DNA of 64,000 bases, from contig NZ_PKKM01000006.1 of the NCBI RefSeq assembly GCF_002847525.1, forward strand, positions 62,001 to 126,000. Reading direction: 5' to 3'. Each line of letters opens with the position of its first letter. The stretch's first letter is position 1. The notes below the pieces were generated by a model. That model was not told the origin of the DNA, searched no databases, and saw only the letters and a program-made list of their open reading frames with translations. Shown here piece after piece: positions 33,999-43,750 of the stretch. Origin of the DNA: Schaalia odontolytica (lineage in GTDB: Bacteria; Actinomycetota; Actinomycetes; Actinomycetales; Actinomycetaceae). A program made the position numbers and the translations under genes.

Positions 33999-36900
33999 AT
34001 GGCGAACACCGCTGTTCCCACCCCGTCCCACCACGATTCCAACGCTCGACGCTGCCCCGATGACCTGTGGGCGCTGGGGGAGCGCGCAATTCTACGCGCG
34101 CGCCGGTGGGCCGACGAGTCAGCCCATGAGCCCACGCCGCGCTCGGCCAAGCTCCTGTCCCGTATCCTCGCCGATCCGGATGGTCTGACCTTCACCACTC
34201 GATTCGTCGACGACGTCGTGCGTCCCGCGGACCTGGACGTCGCCAGCGCGGCCATGAAGCGCCTGTCGGCCGGCCGCAAGAACTTCCTGCCCCCGGCTCT
34301 GGCTGCGGCGATGGGCCTCGGCTCGACTGCTTCGCTCCTCGCTCCTCGTACTGTGACAGCCACTGCGCGCCGAGTGTTCCGCGAGATCGTCGGCGACCTC
34401 GTTGTTGACGCGACCGACAAGGGCCTCGGCCCCGCGCTCGCGCGCCTGCGCAAGGGCGGTCACCGCCTGAACGTCAACCTCCTCGGTGAGGCTGTGCTTG
34501 GCGAAAAGGAAGCGGCCCATCGCCTGGCTGAGGTCTCGCGCCTCGTGACCCGTGAAGATGTCGACTACGTGTCCATCAAGGTCTCCGCGGTGACCGGCCC
34601 CCACAACCCGTGGGGCTTCGAGGAGGTCGTCGATCACGGCGTGAGTGCCCTCCTGCCGCTCTACCGCCTCGCTCGCGACAACGGGACCTTCCTGAACCTC
34701 GACATGGAGGATTACAAGGACCTCGACCTGACGATCGCGGTGTTCACGGCCATCCTCGATCAGCCGGATATGCGCAGCTACGAGGCCGGTATTGTCCTAC
34801 AGGCTTACCTGCCTGATTCGCTCGGTGCCCTCCAGCGTCTCCAGGAGTGGGCACGGGCACGCGTGGACGCGGGGGGTTCGCGTATTAAGGTCCGCATCGT
34901 CAAGGGCGCGAACCTGTCCATGGAGAGGGTGGACGCCGAGATTCACGGCTGGGAGCTGACGACGTGGCCGTCCAAGCAGGCTACCGACACCAACTACAAG
35001 CGGATGCTGAGCTGGGCGATGACGCCCGAGCGTACCCGTGCGATCCGACTGGGTGTGGCCGGACAGAACGTCTTTGATATTGCCTTCGCCTATGAGCTGC
35101 GCGCCGCGCGCGGCGTCGAAGACAGCGTTGAATTCGAGATGCTCTCCGGCATGGCTACTGGCATTCAAGAGGTTGTGCGCCGTGACGTTGGTTCCCTCCT
35201 TCTCTACGTCCCGGTCGTTAATCCTCGTGAGTTCGACGTCGCCATTTCCTACCTGGTGCGCCGCCTCGAGGAGAACGCCGCACCCGAGAACTTCATGTCC
35301 GGGGTCTTCGACATCGCCACGAACGAGGATGTCTTCGCCCGTGAGCGCGACCGCTTCCTCGCCGCGCTGTCCGACGTTGATCCGGACGCGCCGCTGCCCG
35401 TTCCCAACCGTGTCCAGGACCGTCTGGCCGAGCGCGAGGCAGGGGTGGGCCCCGAGCGGGGGAGCCTTGCCGAGCGCGCGCGTCGTCCATTTAGCTCCGA
35501 AGCGGACTCCGATCCCGCTCTGGCTGCTAACCGCCAGTGGGCGCGCGACATCGCTGCGGCCATCCCCACCTCGACGCGGGGTGTCGAGGCCGTGCGCGCT
35601 GGCGAGCAGGCGCTGTCCTCGAGCGAGGCGATCGATGGTCTCATCAAGGCCAGCGCCAAGGCGGCACGTGACTGGCAGGCCCTGACCCCCGAGGAGCGCG
35701 CAGCCGCGCTGCATCGCGTCGGCGATGTTCTTGCCGCGCGCCGGGGCGAGCTCATCGAGGTTGCCGGATCCGAGGCCGGCAAGACTATCGATCAGGCCGA
35801 TCCTGAGGTGAGCGAAGCGATCGACTTCTGCCATCACTACGCGAATGCGTCGTTGCAGCTCGCCGATGAGGCGTACATGTCGGGGGCGCGTTTTGTGCCC
35901 GTGGACGTCACTGTCGTCGCCTCGCCCTGGAATTTCCCCGTGGCCATTCCGGTGGGCGGCGTCGCAGCTGCTCTGGCGGCGGGCAGCTCCGTCATTCTCA
36001 AGCCGGCCCCGCCGGCCAAGCGCTGCGCCGCGGAGCTTGTTGCGGCCTTCCACGAGGCCGGGCTTCCCCGCGAGCTTGTGGCCCTCGCCCCGCTCGACGA
36101 CGGGGACGTCTCGCGCCATCTGGTCACGCATGAGGGTGTCGACCGCGTCATCTTGACCGGCTCGTATGACACGGCGCGTCTGTTCCGCTCCTGGAAGACC
36201 GACATGCACCTGCTGGGTGAGACGAGTGGCAAGAACGCCATCATCGTTACCCCCTCGGCTGACCCCGATCTAGCGGTGCGCGACATCGTCCACTCGGCTT
36301 TCGCGCACGCGGGACAGAAGTGCTCGGCGTCCTCACTGCTGATCCTCGTTGGCTCGGCGGGACGCTCCTCGCGTATTGCGCGCCAGCTTGTGGATGCGGC
36401 AGCCTCGCTGCGGGTCGGCCTGCCGTCATCTCTGGACTCTCAGGTCGGTCCCGTCGTCGTGCCCGACGATGAGAAGGCGGTGCGAGGCCTGACGACTCTG
36501 GGGGAGGGTGAGCACTGGGTGCTCAAGCCCCGCTACCTGGGTGATGGGCTGTGGACCCCTGGTATCCGTGCGGGCGTCGTGCCCGGCAGCGAATTCCACC
36601 TGACCGAGTACTTCGCACCCGTCCTCGGCGTGATGCGCGTGGACACCCTCGAGGATGCAATCGACGCCGTCAACGAGGTCGACTACGGACTGACGTCGGG
36701 CCTCCACACCCTCGATAGTGCCGAGCTGGCCACGTGGCTGGAGGGCATCGAGGCCGGTAACCTCTACGTCAACCGCGGCATCACCGGCGCTATCGTGCGC
36801 CGCCAGCCCTTTGGTGGGTGGAAGCGCTCGGCCATCGGATCGACCACGAAGGCCGGCGGCCCGTCGTACCTGTTGGGTCTGGGCGACATCGAGTCGGACC

Positions 36901-37562
36901 GCGGTGCCACCGCTGCGGTGGAAGCCACGAACGCTGAGACTCTTGCCCCGAGTGTGCTCGCCCTGAGCGGAGCTGTCGCGCCACATCTGAGCGAGGAAGA
37001 AGCGGCCGAGCTGACCCGTGCCGTTCGCGCAGACGCGGCCGCCTGGGCCTGTGATTACGGGGCGAATCGCGACGTGACCGGCATGGCGTGTGAGCGTAAC
37101 ATCCTGCGCTACCGTCCCACGCCGGTTCTGCTGCGAGCGGGCAGCGGAACGCCGCTGGTAGATACTGTTCGTGTCCTGGCAGCCGGCCTCCTCGCCGGTG
37201 GCCCCATCGGATTGTCGGTCGCCGACACACTGCCCCAGCCCGTGCTGGAGCTGCTGGAGTCCATGGACATTGAGGTGACTGTCGAGGATGCGAGCTCGTG
37301 GGAGTCGCGCCTGTCGATGGTGGCGAACTCGGGTGGCCTGGGGATGCGCGTGCGCGTCCTTGGCCCGCGTGATGAGACATCGGCACAGCGCTGGGCGCAT
37401 GCAAGCCGTGCGAGCTCGGGAAGCCCCGACGTCGCGCTGTACACGGGTGACGTGACGTCGTGCCCGCATGCGGAGCTGCTGCCCTTCCTGCGCGAGCAGG
37501 CGGTCTCGATCACGAACCACCGTTTCGGAACCCCGCTCGACTTGGCACAAGAGCTTCTGTAA
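33999..37562 (+). CDS. putA: Bifunctional proline dehydrogenase / glutamate semialdehyde dehydrogenase
   Basis: 1187-residue enzyme oxidising proline to glutamate. The N-terminal FAD-dependent proline dehydrogenase barrel (about 100-480) shows SIKVSAV, NLDMEDYKDLDLT, QAYLPDSL and RIVKGANLSMER. The aldehyde dehydrogenase domain (about 540-960) has SPWNFPVAIPVGG, GETSGKNA and the catalytic Cys in HAGQKCSASS (C775). About 220 further residues form a C-terminal domain seen in some long PutA proteins. The DNA-binding ribbon-helix-helix of E. coli PutA is absent, so it is not self-regulating that way. ATG 33999 follows GGAGG; the frame opens 19 codons upstream. Confidence 0.94.
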   Translation: MANTAVPTPSHHDSNARRCPDDLWALGERAILRARRWADESAHEPTPRSAKLLSRILADPDGLTFTTRFVDDVVRPADLDVASAAMKRLSAGRKNFLPPALAAAMGLGSTASLLAPRTVTATARRVFREIVGDLVVDATDKGLGPALARLRKGGHRLNVNLLGEAVLGEKEAAHRLAEVSRLVTREDVDYVSIKVSAVTGPHNPWGFEEVVDHGVSALLPLYRLARDNGTFLNLDMEDYKDLDLTIAVFTAILDQPDMRSYEAGIVLQAYLPDSLGALQRLQEWARARVDAGGSRIKVRIVKGANLSMERVDAEIHGWELTTWPSKQATDTNYKRMLSWAMTPERTRAIRLGVAGQNVFDIAFAYELRAARGVEDSVEFEMLSGMATGIQEVVRRDVGSLLLYVPVVNPREFDVAISYLVRRLEENAAPENFMSGVFDIATNEDVFARERDRFLAALSDVDPDAPLPVPNRVQDRLAEREAGVGPERGSLAERARRPFSSEADSDPALAANRQWARDIAAAIPTSTRGVEAVRAGEQALSSSEAIDGLIKASAKAARDWQALTPEERAAALHRVGDVLAARRGELIEVAGSEAGKTIDQADPEVSEAIDFCHHYANASLQLADEAYMSGARFVPVDVTVVASPWNFPVAIPVGGVAAALAAGSSVILKPAPPAKRCAAELVAAFHEAGLPRELVALAPLDDGDVSRHLVTHEGVDRVILTGSYDTARLFRSWKTDMHLLGETSGKNAIIVTPSADPDLAVRDIVHSAFAHAGQKCSASSLLILVGSAGRSSRIARQLVDAAASLRVGLPSSLDSQVGPVVVPDDEKAVRGLTTLGEGEHWVLKPRYLGDGLWTPGIRAGVVPGSEFHLTEYFAPVLGVMRVDTLEDAIDAVNEVDYGLTSGLHTLDSAELATWLEGIEAGNLYVNRGITGAIVRRQPFGGWKRSAIGSTTKAGGPSYLLGLGDIESDRGATAAVEATNAETLAPSVLALSGAVAPHLSEEEAAELTRAVRADAAAWACDYGANRDVTGMACERNILRYRPTPVLLRAGSGTPLVDTVRVLAAGLLAGGPIGLSVADTLPQPVLELLESMDIEVTVEDASSWESRLSMVANSGGLGMRVRVLGPRDETSAQRWAHASRASSGSPDVALYTGDVTSCPHAELLPFLREQAVSITNHRFGTPLDLAQELL

Positions 37563-37595
37563 CCCTCGGTTCCGTTGCCCGGCGCAACACTCAAC

Positions 37596-37632
37596 GGTGA
37601 ATGCCCGTGACGAGGAGTCACGGGCATTCACC
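37596..37632 (+). terminator. Terminator of putA
   Basis: Perfect 16-bp stem (37596-37611 and 37617-37632) with a 5-nt GAGGA loop, 33 nt after the stop. No T-tract follows. Confidence 0.8.
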
Positions 37633-37673
37633 ATACCTGCGATGGCACCTTGGTTCATTGATTGGAATAGGTA

Positions 37674-37714
37674 AACGCTGGAGGGGCGAGCCATTGGCTC
37701 GCCCCTCCAGCGTT
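37674..37714 (-). terminator. Terminator of rpmB
   Basis: 41-nt palindrome with 20-bp arms around 37694, just downstream of rpmB on its strand. With the putA hairpin it makes a back-to-back pair between convergent genes. Confidence 0.8.
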
Positions 37715-37731
37715 ACGTCAGTGTCGTCGAC

Positions 37732-37923
37732 TCAGATCGCGCGCGCAACCTTGTCGGACTTCAGGCACTTGGTGCAGACGTTCAGGCGCTTGGGCGTCCC
37801 ATTGACCAGGGCGCGAACGCGCTGAATGTTCGGATTCCACCGGCGGTTGGTGCGAACGTGCGAGTGCGACACGCTCTTGCCGAAGCCGGGTCCCTTACCG
37901 CACACGTCACAAACGGCAGCCAC
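37732..37923 (-). CDS. rpmB: 50S ribosomal protein L28 (zinc-ribbon form)
   Basis: 63-residue L28. Two CxxC pairs are present, CDVC near residue 5 and CTKC near residue 50, so this is the zinc-binding (C+) type. The core [24 protein letters not shown] is typical. On the minus strand, GAGGAGAACATCGTG precedes the ATG at 37923. A minus-strand promoter is visible upstream. The gene stands alone, convergent with putA. Confidence 0.96.
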   Translation of the reverse strand: MAAVCDVCGKGPGFGKSVSHSHVRTNRRWNPNIQRVRALVNGTPKRLNVCTKCLKSDKVARAI

Positions 37924-38018
37924 GATGTTCTCCTCGGTATGTCTTCCAGTTCAGTCTTTGGTTCCCCACGGTCGCGGGGAACGCATCCTCCGGTGCTTGA
38001 ACCGAAGGCAACCATGAC

Positions 38019-38048
38019 AGAATAGCGGATGATGCGCGCTTTCAACAA
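38019..38048 (-). promoter_or_regulatory. Candidate rpmB promoter
   Basis: On the minus strand TTGTTG (38048-38043) and TATTCT (38024-38019) are 18 nt apart, about 95 nt before the rpmB start. Confidence 0.5.
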
Positions 38049-38128
38049 GTCGCACGGGTGATCGGTCGTGTCAGGTCGCACACAGCAACCGTCGCGGGGA
38101 CAATGGGACGGGGCAGGAAAGGGGAGTC

Positions 38129-39742
38129 ATGGAGCTCAATGCTGCGGTCATTATCGAGGCGTGCCGCGCCGGTGCCGAGGAAGCGGCGAGGCTTGCGCCT
38201 TTCCTGGATGACCTGGATGGATGGGATGGCGCCGACTGTGATACGGGGACGAACGCTGCGGCCACGATGGCTGCCCTCGCCGCGGCGATGGACTCCCTCG
38301 AACCCCGTGCCCACCTGCGCGTGGCGCTTGAGGCCGGTGTTGAGACGATCATCCGTCGAGGCCTTGGGCACAGCGGCCTTGCGCTCGGTGCGCTGTTTGA
38401 AGCGTGGGCTGGTGCCCTCGGGGACGAGCACAGGGTGACTCCTCTCGTGGCGCGCCGCATGCTGGCGGCATCCCTGACGCCCGTTGCCTCGTCTATCGAG
38501 TGGTCGGACGCCCTCGTTGAAATGCTCGGCGGTGCCGTTCGCGAGCTTCACGAGATGGGCGATACGCTCCCCGAGGTCGAGGATGTGTTTTCGCGCTTTT
38601 CGTCCCAGGCGCAGATCGGGCTCGTGGAGGCGACGAATGAGGCGACGGGGCGCATCGACCCGGGTGGTGCTTTCATTGCCCTGGTCCTCGCGTGCATCGA
38701 TGCTGCCATGCGCGACGACGCCGGAATCTTGCAGTCCTTCACAGCGATGCTTGCCGACCTGGCCGAGCGTCACTCGCGAGCCCCTGAGGCTGCCTCGCCT
38801 CCGCCCGGACGCGACTTCACGGTCGACATCATCGTGGAAGGAACCGAGGAAGACCTGCGCGCGCTGCTCGCCCGCCTCGGTGGCCTGGGAGCGCGCCTGT
38901 CCTACGTGGGTCGTGTTGACCTGTTCGGGATGGGGGAGTGGCGCCTGCACGTGGACACCTCTGCCCCGCTGGCCGCACACCCCACCTCCGGGCAGGTCGT
39001 GCGCTTCCAGGTCTGCGACGCGCGCCCGGACGCGCAGATTGGCATCGACGAGCTGGCCGACGAGGGCCTGAGCCACCGCGGCGTGCGCCTCCTGCAGCGT
39101 CGCCCGATGCGGCGTGTCGAGCGTGCGCGCGTCATCGCGTGCACGCGTGCCCCCGGCCTGGTCGAAGACCTCGCTCGTGCCGGAGCCGTCGTCTTTCTGA
39201 ACCTGAACTCCAGCGATGCCGCCGGCATTGTCTCCGCGGCCAGTTCGCGCACAGGGGTGACGCTCGTGGCTCCCTGCGACGAGGCCAGTGCCGCCCTGGT
39301 CGGTACAGTTGCCTCCGTTCTTCCTGCTTCCGCGCCTGGTGTACCCGCAATTCTGCGGGCGGCCAGTAATGATGACCTCGGTGTCCTCGCGGTTGCTCGT
39401 GCCTGTGCCCCGCTCTTCGTTCCGCAGCCCGGTGGCATCGCGGCCGCCCCGACGCTTGCACGGATGCTGCGCGACGGCGCCCACGATGCCCTCTCCGCGT
39501 GGACGAGCGCCCCGCTGCCGTTGGACGGTGACCCCGAAGGGATCGCCGAGGCTCTGGCCGAGGCCGCGCGTGGGGGAGGACAGTCGTGGCGCCTGCTGGT
39601 CTCGCGTGACGATGACGGTCCCTACACGGTGGCGACGGTGCGTCAGCTGCTGTCCACGCGTGATGCGTCGTCTTCGATCGACCTGGAGACATGGGACGGC
39701 GGACAGAGCGGGGCAAGCCTCGTGGCCGGGTGCTCGTCGTGA
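38129..39742 (+). CDS. DAK2-domain protein (FakA/YloV-like)
   Basis: 537-residue protein. The N-terminal DhaL/DAK2 kinase-like domain (about 1-205) retains the metal/ATP-binding Asp motif as DCDTGTN (36-42; DGDTGTN in most homologues) and HSGLALGALFEAWA. A middle region (about 220-310) and a C-terminal DegV-like half (about 320-537) follow. In Firmicutes such proteins are fatty acid kinase subunit FakA, and genes between rpmB and recG are typical. Fatty-acid kinase activity is inferred and needs a FakB partner, not seen here. AAGGGGAG precedes ATG 38129. The gene overlaps recG by 4 nt. Confidence 0.82.
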   Translation: MELNAAVIIEACRAGAEEAARLAPFLDDLDGWDGADCDTGTNAAATMAALAAAMDSLEPRAHLRVALEAGVETIIRRGLGHSGLALGALFEAWAGALGDEHRVTPLVARRMLAASLTPVASSIEWSDALVEMLGGAVRELHEMGDTLPEVEDVFSRFSSQAQIGLVEATNEATGRIDPGGAFIALVLACIDAAMRDDAGILQSFTAMLADLAERHSRAPEAASPPPGRDFTVDIIVEGTEEDLRALLARLGGLGARLSYVGRVDLFGMGEWRLHVDTSAPLAAHPTSGQVVRFQVCDARPDAQIGIDELADEGLSHRGVRLLQRRPMRRVERARVIACTRAPGLVEDLARAGAVVFLNLNSSDAAGIVSAASSRTGVTLVAPCDEASAALVGTVASVLPASAPGVPAILRAASNDDLGVLAVARACAPLFVPQPGGIAAAPTLARMLRDGAHDALSAWTSAPLPLDGDPEGIAEALAEAARGGGQSWRLLVSRDDDGPYTVATVRQLLSTRDASSSIDLETWDGGQSGASLVAGCSS

Positions 39743-41877
39743 GCGCGCTCGATGTTCCCCTGTCCCTGCGCCTGCCCAAGAAGACCGCGAAAGCGCTCGA
39801 GGGCGCTGGCGTTGCGACGGTCGGCGACCTGCTCATGGTGGCGCCTCGCAGGTACTACCACTGGGGTCGGCTCACGCCCCTGTCCTCCCTGTGTGAGGGC
39901 GAAGACGTCACGATCCTCGCCGAGGTTGCCTCCGCTCACCTGATTGCAAACCGTTCCGGATCGGGTGTACGCCTGGAGGTCACCCTCACCGACGGCCTTC
40001 AGTTCCTGTCCGCGACGTTTTTTGCCAAAAACCAGTACAAGCTCGCGCCGATTGAGAGGATCTTGACTCCGGGCCAGTCCTTTCTTTTCGCAGGTAAGGT
40101 GGGGGCCTACCGCGGCAAACTGCAGCTCACTCACCCGTCCTTCGAGGGAGTTGACGGGGAAGACATCGAGCGCATCGCCTCGCGCCCCATTCCGATCTAC
40201 CCAGCGACCGGGTCCCTGGCATCGTGGGCGATCGCCCGCGCGGTTGGTATGGTTCTCGACCAGCTCGATGACAGCGATGTTCCCGACGCGGTTCCCGCGC
40301 AGGTGCGCGAACGCGTTCGCATCCCGGCACACGCTCAGTGCCTGCGTCGTCTGCATCAGCCCGAGACGGACGAGGACTACCAGCAGGCCCGCCGTGCCCT
40401 GGCCTTCACGGAAGCATTTGTGCTTCAGGTGGGGCTTGCGATGCGCCGACGCGGAGCGCGCGCGACCCCGGCGGTCGCCTCCCCTCACAGCTCTCCGCTC
40501 CTGGACCGTTTCCGCGATTCCCTGCCCTTCCAGCTCACCGACTCTCAGAAGGATGCTGTCGCACAGATCGGCGCCGACCTCGAGCGCGAGATCCCGATGC
40601 AGCGCCTCCTACAAGGAGATGTCGGCTCGGGGAAGACAGTCGTCGCGCTCATGTCTTTCCTGCAGGTCGTCGCAGCCGGCCATCAGGGCGCACTCGTCGC
40701 CCCGACCGAGGTGCTCGCTGAGCAGCATACGGCCTCCCTGCGTGCCCTTCTCGCCCCACTGGGGGAGGAGGCTCCCGACGTGCGTCTCCTGACGGGGTCA
40801 ACCACCCCGGCGGCCCGCCGCGAGATTCAAATGGCCATGAATTCCGCCGAGCCACTCATCGTTGTCGGCACGCACGCCCTGTTCCAAGAATCTGTGCGTT
40901 TCGCCGACCTTACCCTGGTCGTCGTCGACGAACAGCATCGCTTCGGCGTCGAGCAACGCGCCGCCCTGCGCCGCGCTCGTGAAGATGGCCGCGGCGTCCA
41001 CGAGCTGGTCATGACGGCGACTCCGATCCCGCGCACGATCGCGATGACGGTGTTTGGTGACCTGGATGAGACGCGTATGAGCGGCATGCCCAAGGGACGC
41101 ACGCCCGTGGCCACCTACCTCGCCGACGCCGCAAACGCCGCGTGGGTGGAGCGCACATGGGCGCGAGCCGCCGAGGAAATCGCTCAGGGGCGGCGCGTCT
41201 ACGTCGTCTGCCCGCGCATCGACGCCAGTGACGATGTGAGCGACGCCGACGAAGAGCACGCGCGACCGCTGGCCTCCGTCGAAGAAGTCGCCGCCTACCT
41301 GCGCGGGCACCACGCGCTCGCGGGCGTGGCCATTCATGAGCTGACAGGACGCACGCCCGCGCCCGTGAAAGCACAGATCATGGAGGACTTTTCTGCCGGG
41401 CGTGCTCCGCTTCTCGTCGCCACGACCGTCATCGAGGTCGGCGTCGATGTCTCCGAAGCGACCCTCATGGTGATCCTCGACGCTCAGCAATTCGGTCTCG
41501 CGCAGCTTCATCAGCTGCGCGGCCGCGTCGGGCGCTCCGACCTTCCCTCCCTGTGCATCGCCATGCATCGACACGAACTCACCGAGTCGGGGCTCGCGCG
41601 GCTGCAGGCCTTCGCGCAGACGACAGACGGTTTCGAGCTGGCCGAGGCCGATCTGCGCCTGCGTAAGGAAGGCGACGTGCTCGGCGCGGGACAGTCGGGC
41701 AAAGCCACGCACCTGCGCTTCCTCTCCGTTCGTCGCGACGAGTCCCTCATTCGCTCGGCGAAGGAGGAAGCCGATGCTCTCCTCGACGCCGATCCAATGC
41801 TCGAGTGTCATCCGGAGCTGGCGCGTGCCCTGCGCGGGGCATCCGAAGGTCAGGTCGAGTGGATGCAACGCTCGTGA
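39739..41877 (+). CDS. recG: ATP-dependent DNA helicase RecG
   Basis: 712-residue branched-DNA helicase for fork reversal and recombination. The N-terminal wedge domain (OB-fold, about 45-150) has YYHWGRLTPL. Helicase motifs: Walker A GDVGSGKT (293-300), APTEVLAEQH, DEQHRFGVEQR (Walker B/DExH), TATPIPRT, and the C-terminal LVATTVIEVGVDV and QLRGRVGRS. I start at GTG 39739, which overlaps the DAK2 stop (GTGA); the open frame extends 16 codons into that gene. Length is typical of RecG. Confidence 0.95.
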   Translation: MSALDVPLSLRLPKKTAKALEGAGVATVGDLLMVAPRRYYHWGRLTPLSSLCEGEDVTILAEVASAHLIANRSGSGVRLEVTLTDGLQFLSATFFAKNQYKLAPIERILTPGQSFLFAGKVGAYRGKLQLTHPSFEGVDGEDIERIASRPIPIYPATGSLASWAIARAVGMVLDQLDDSDVPDAVPAQVRERVRIPAHAQCLRRLHQPETDEDYQQARRALAFTEAFVLQVGLAMRRRGARATPAVASPHSSPLLDRFRDSLPFQLTDSQKDAVAQIGADLEREIPMQRLLQGDVGSGKTVVALMSFLQVVAAGHQGALVAPTEVLAEQHTASLRALLAPLGEEAPDVRLLTGSTTPAARREIQMAMNSAEPLIVVGTHALFQESVRFADLTLVVVDEQHRFGVEQRAALRRAREDGRGVHELVMTATPIPRTIAMTVFGDLDETRMSGMPKGRTPVATYLADAANAAWVERTWARAAEEIAQGRRVYVVCPRIDASDDVSDADEEHARPLASVEEVAAYLRGHHALAGVAIHELTGRTPAPVKAQIMEDFSAGRAPLLVATTVIEVGVDVSEATLMVILDAQQFGLAQLHQLRGRVGRSDLPSLCIAMHRHELTESGLARLQAFAQTTDGFELAEADLRLRKEGDVLGAGQSGKATHLRFLSVRRDESLIRSAKEEADALLDADPMLECHPELARALRGASEGQVEWMQRS

Positions 41878-41900
41878 GGCGTGCCCGGTAGGGTAGAGGC

Positions 41901-42539
41901 ATGACCAGAATCGTCGCAGGTAGCGCCAAGGGGCGTACCCTCGCCGTGCCCAAGTCCGGCACGCGCCCCACGTCCGAGCGCGTGCGCGAGGCACTCTTTT
42001 CGCGCCTCGACCACATGAATGTTCTTGATGGGACCACCGTCTTGGACCTGTACGCCGGGACGGGGGCGCTTGGCCTGGAGGCCCTCTCGCGTGGGAGCGC
42101 CCACGCAATCCTCGTCGAAAAAGCCGCCGCGGCGGCGCGCGTCGCATCCTCCAACGTCCGCTCAACGGGCCTGCCCGCCCGCGTCGTCACGGCCGATGCC
42201 CGCTCGTTCCTGGCCGCGCGCACCGGGGAGGACCTGCGCGGAGACATCGACCTGGTCTTCATCGACCCGCCCTACGACATCGCCGAGGCAGACATGACCG
42301 CCGTGCTCTCCCTGCTCGGCCCGTGGCTCAGCCCCGACGCCCTCATCGTCGTCGAACGCTCGACACGCGCTCCCGCCCCGACGTGGCCCCCGTTCCTCGT
42401 CCTGGAGGATCATCGCACCTGGGGCGAAACCGTCGCCTACTTCGCCGGTCCGCCCCTGCCCACGAACGAACCCGAGGACGGTGCGGATGCGCTCGCGGAT
42501 GCCCCGGCCTCGTCGATGAATGAGAATGAGGGGGAGTGA
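41901..42539 (+). CDS. rsmD: 16S rRNA (guanine(966)-N(2))-methyltransferase RsmD
   Basis: 212-residue methyltransferase. RIVAGSAKGRTLAVP at the N-terminus and RPTSERVREALFSRL are RsmD signatures. The SAM loop VLDLYAGTGALGLEALSRG and catalytic DPPYD (about 119-123) are intact. An acidic tail (about 190-212) goes beyond the usual domain. TAGGGT lies 6 nt before the ATG, overlapping a GGTAGAGG site. The stop overlaps coaD by one base. rsmD-coaD is a common pair. Confidence 0.94.
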   Translation: MTRIVAGSAKGRTLAVPKSGTRPTSERVREALFSRLDHMNVLDGTTVLDLYAGTGALGLEALSRGSAHAILVEKAAAAARVASSNVRSTGLPARVVTADARSFLAARTGEDLRGDIDLVFIDPPYDIAEADMTAVLSLLGPWLSPDALIVVERSTRAPAPTWPPFLVLEDHRTWGETVAYFAGPPLPTNEPEDGADALADAPASSMNENEGE

Positions 42540-43009
42540 TGATCGCGCTGTTCCCCGGTTCTTTTGACCCCTTCACGAACGGGCACCTCGATGTTGCGCA
42601 GCGCGTGAGCGCCGTCGCTGATCGCCTCATCATCGGCGTCGGAGCGAACCCCGCGAAGCGCGGACTCATCGATCCCGCTGAACGCGTTAGCCTTATTCGC
42701 GACGCCACCGCTCACCTGACGGGCGTTGACGTGGTCCTGCTGCAGGGCGCCACGATGGACGAGGCCTCCCGCCTTGGTGCAACCCTCATCGTCAAGGGCG
42801 TGCGCTCGGCGACCGACCTCGACTACGAGGCGCCCCAGGCCTTCTTCAACGACGAGGTCGGCGGCATCGATACGTGGTGGATCCCCACCCGTCCCGCCCT
42901 CGCGCACGTCTCGTCGAGTGCTATCCGTGAGTTATTAGGTCTCAAAAAGGATATTTCTCGGTATGTCCCTCCAGCAGTTGAGCGATATCTGACCGACAAT
43001 AGAAGCTGA
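42539..43009 (+). CDS. coaD: Phosphopantetheine adenylyltransferase CoaD
   Basis: 156-residue nucleotidyltransferase making dephospho-CoA in coenzyme A synthesis. The N-terminal GSFDPFTNGHLDV holds the T/HxGH nucleotide-binding motif; KGVRSATDLDYE and the C-terminal SSSAIREL are also conserved. The ATG overlaps the rsmD stop (TGATG); a GTG one codon earlier is possible. Length is standard. Confidence 0.95.
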   Translation: MIALFPGSFDPFTNGHLDVAQRVSAVADRLIIGVGANPAKRGLIDPAERVSLIRDATAHLTGVDVVLLQGATMDEASRLGATLIVKGVRSATDLDYEAPQAFFNDEVGGIDTWWIPTRPALAHVSSSAIRELLGLKKDISRYVPPAVERYLTDNRS

Positions 43010-43039
43010 ATCATGCCCGGTGGAACGCAGGAGGCAGCC

Positions 43040-43750
43040 ATGGCTGACACGACCGACAACCAGACTCAGGACGAGTGGAACGAGGAAACCGTCTACGGTC
43101 CCTCCACGGTGATCGCCGCCCTCGATCAGATCGAGGACCTCGTCGAGTCCTCGCGTACCGTCCCCCTGTCGGCCTCGATCATGATCAACAAGGCCGAGCT
43201 GCTCGACCTGCTGGATCAGGCTCGCGAGGCTCTACCGGAAGACCTCGTCGCCGCCGACGCCGTCGTGGCCGATGCTGACGCCGTCCTGGGCCGCGCGGAC
43301 TCGGCCGCCGAGACCCGCATTGCCGAGGCGAACTCGCGCGCGTCCTCCACCCTCGACCAGGCCAACGAGCGCGCCGCGCAGATCCTGGCCGATGCGGAGG
43401 AAGAAGCGGAGCGCACGCGTTCGCGCGCCGAGGATGAGGCGACCGCTCTGATCTCTCAGGCACGTTCGGATGCCGAGGCCACGATCGCCGATGCAAACGC
43501 ACAGGCTGCGCGCATCGTCTCCACCGAGAATATCGTGCGCATGGCTGAGGACCGCGCGCGTGAGATCGTCTCCGAGGCGAAGCGATCGGCAGCTTCGCTG
43601 CGCGAGGGCGCCGACGACTACGTTGCGAACTCCCTCGATGAGCTCGCCCACCTCATCTCCGATCTGGCGCGCCGCACGGACGCTGGCCGTCGCACGATTG
43701 CCGAGCGTCGCGGCGTCGACGTCACCGATGTGGACCTGACCAATGAGTGA
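43040..43750 (+). CDS. SepIVA-like coiled-coil protein (DivIVA superfamily)
   Basis: 236-residue soluble, Ala/Glu/Arg-rich protein. An N-terminal region (about 15-65: VYGPSTVIAALDQIEDLVESSRTVPLSASIMINKAELLDLLDQ) precedes a long coiled coil (about 65-205). In mycobacteria the gene next to yceD and rnc (the Rv2927c/MSMEG_2416 type) encodes SepIVA, an essential septal factor. Composition, size and neighbours match; assignment is by synteny and memory, not alignment. GCAGGAGGCAGCC precedes ATG 43040. It overlaps yceD by 8 nt. Confidence 0.72.
   Translation: MADTTDNQTQDEWNEETVYGPSTVIAALDQIEDLVESSRTVPLSASIMINKAELLDLLDQAREALPEDLVAADAVVADADAVLGRADSAAETRIAEANSRASSTLDQANERAAQILADAEEEAERTRSRAEDEATALISQARSDAEATIADANAQAARIVSTENIVRMAEDRAREIVSEAKRSAASLREGADDYVANSLDELAHLISDLARRTDAGRRTIAERRGVDVTDVDLTNE

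Noticed and set aside
34797..36209. 470-residue minus-strand open frame opposite putA
   Set aside because: Antisense shadow; putA motifs are continuous on the plus strand.
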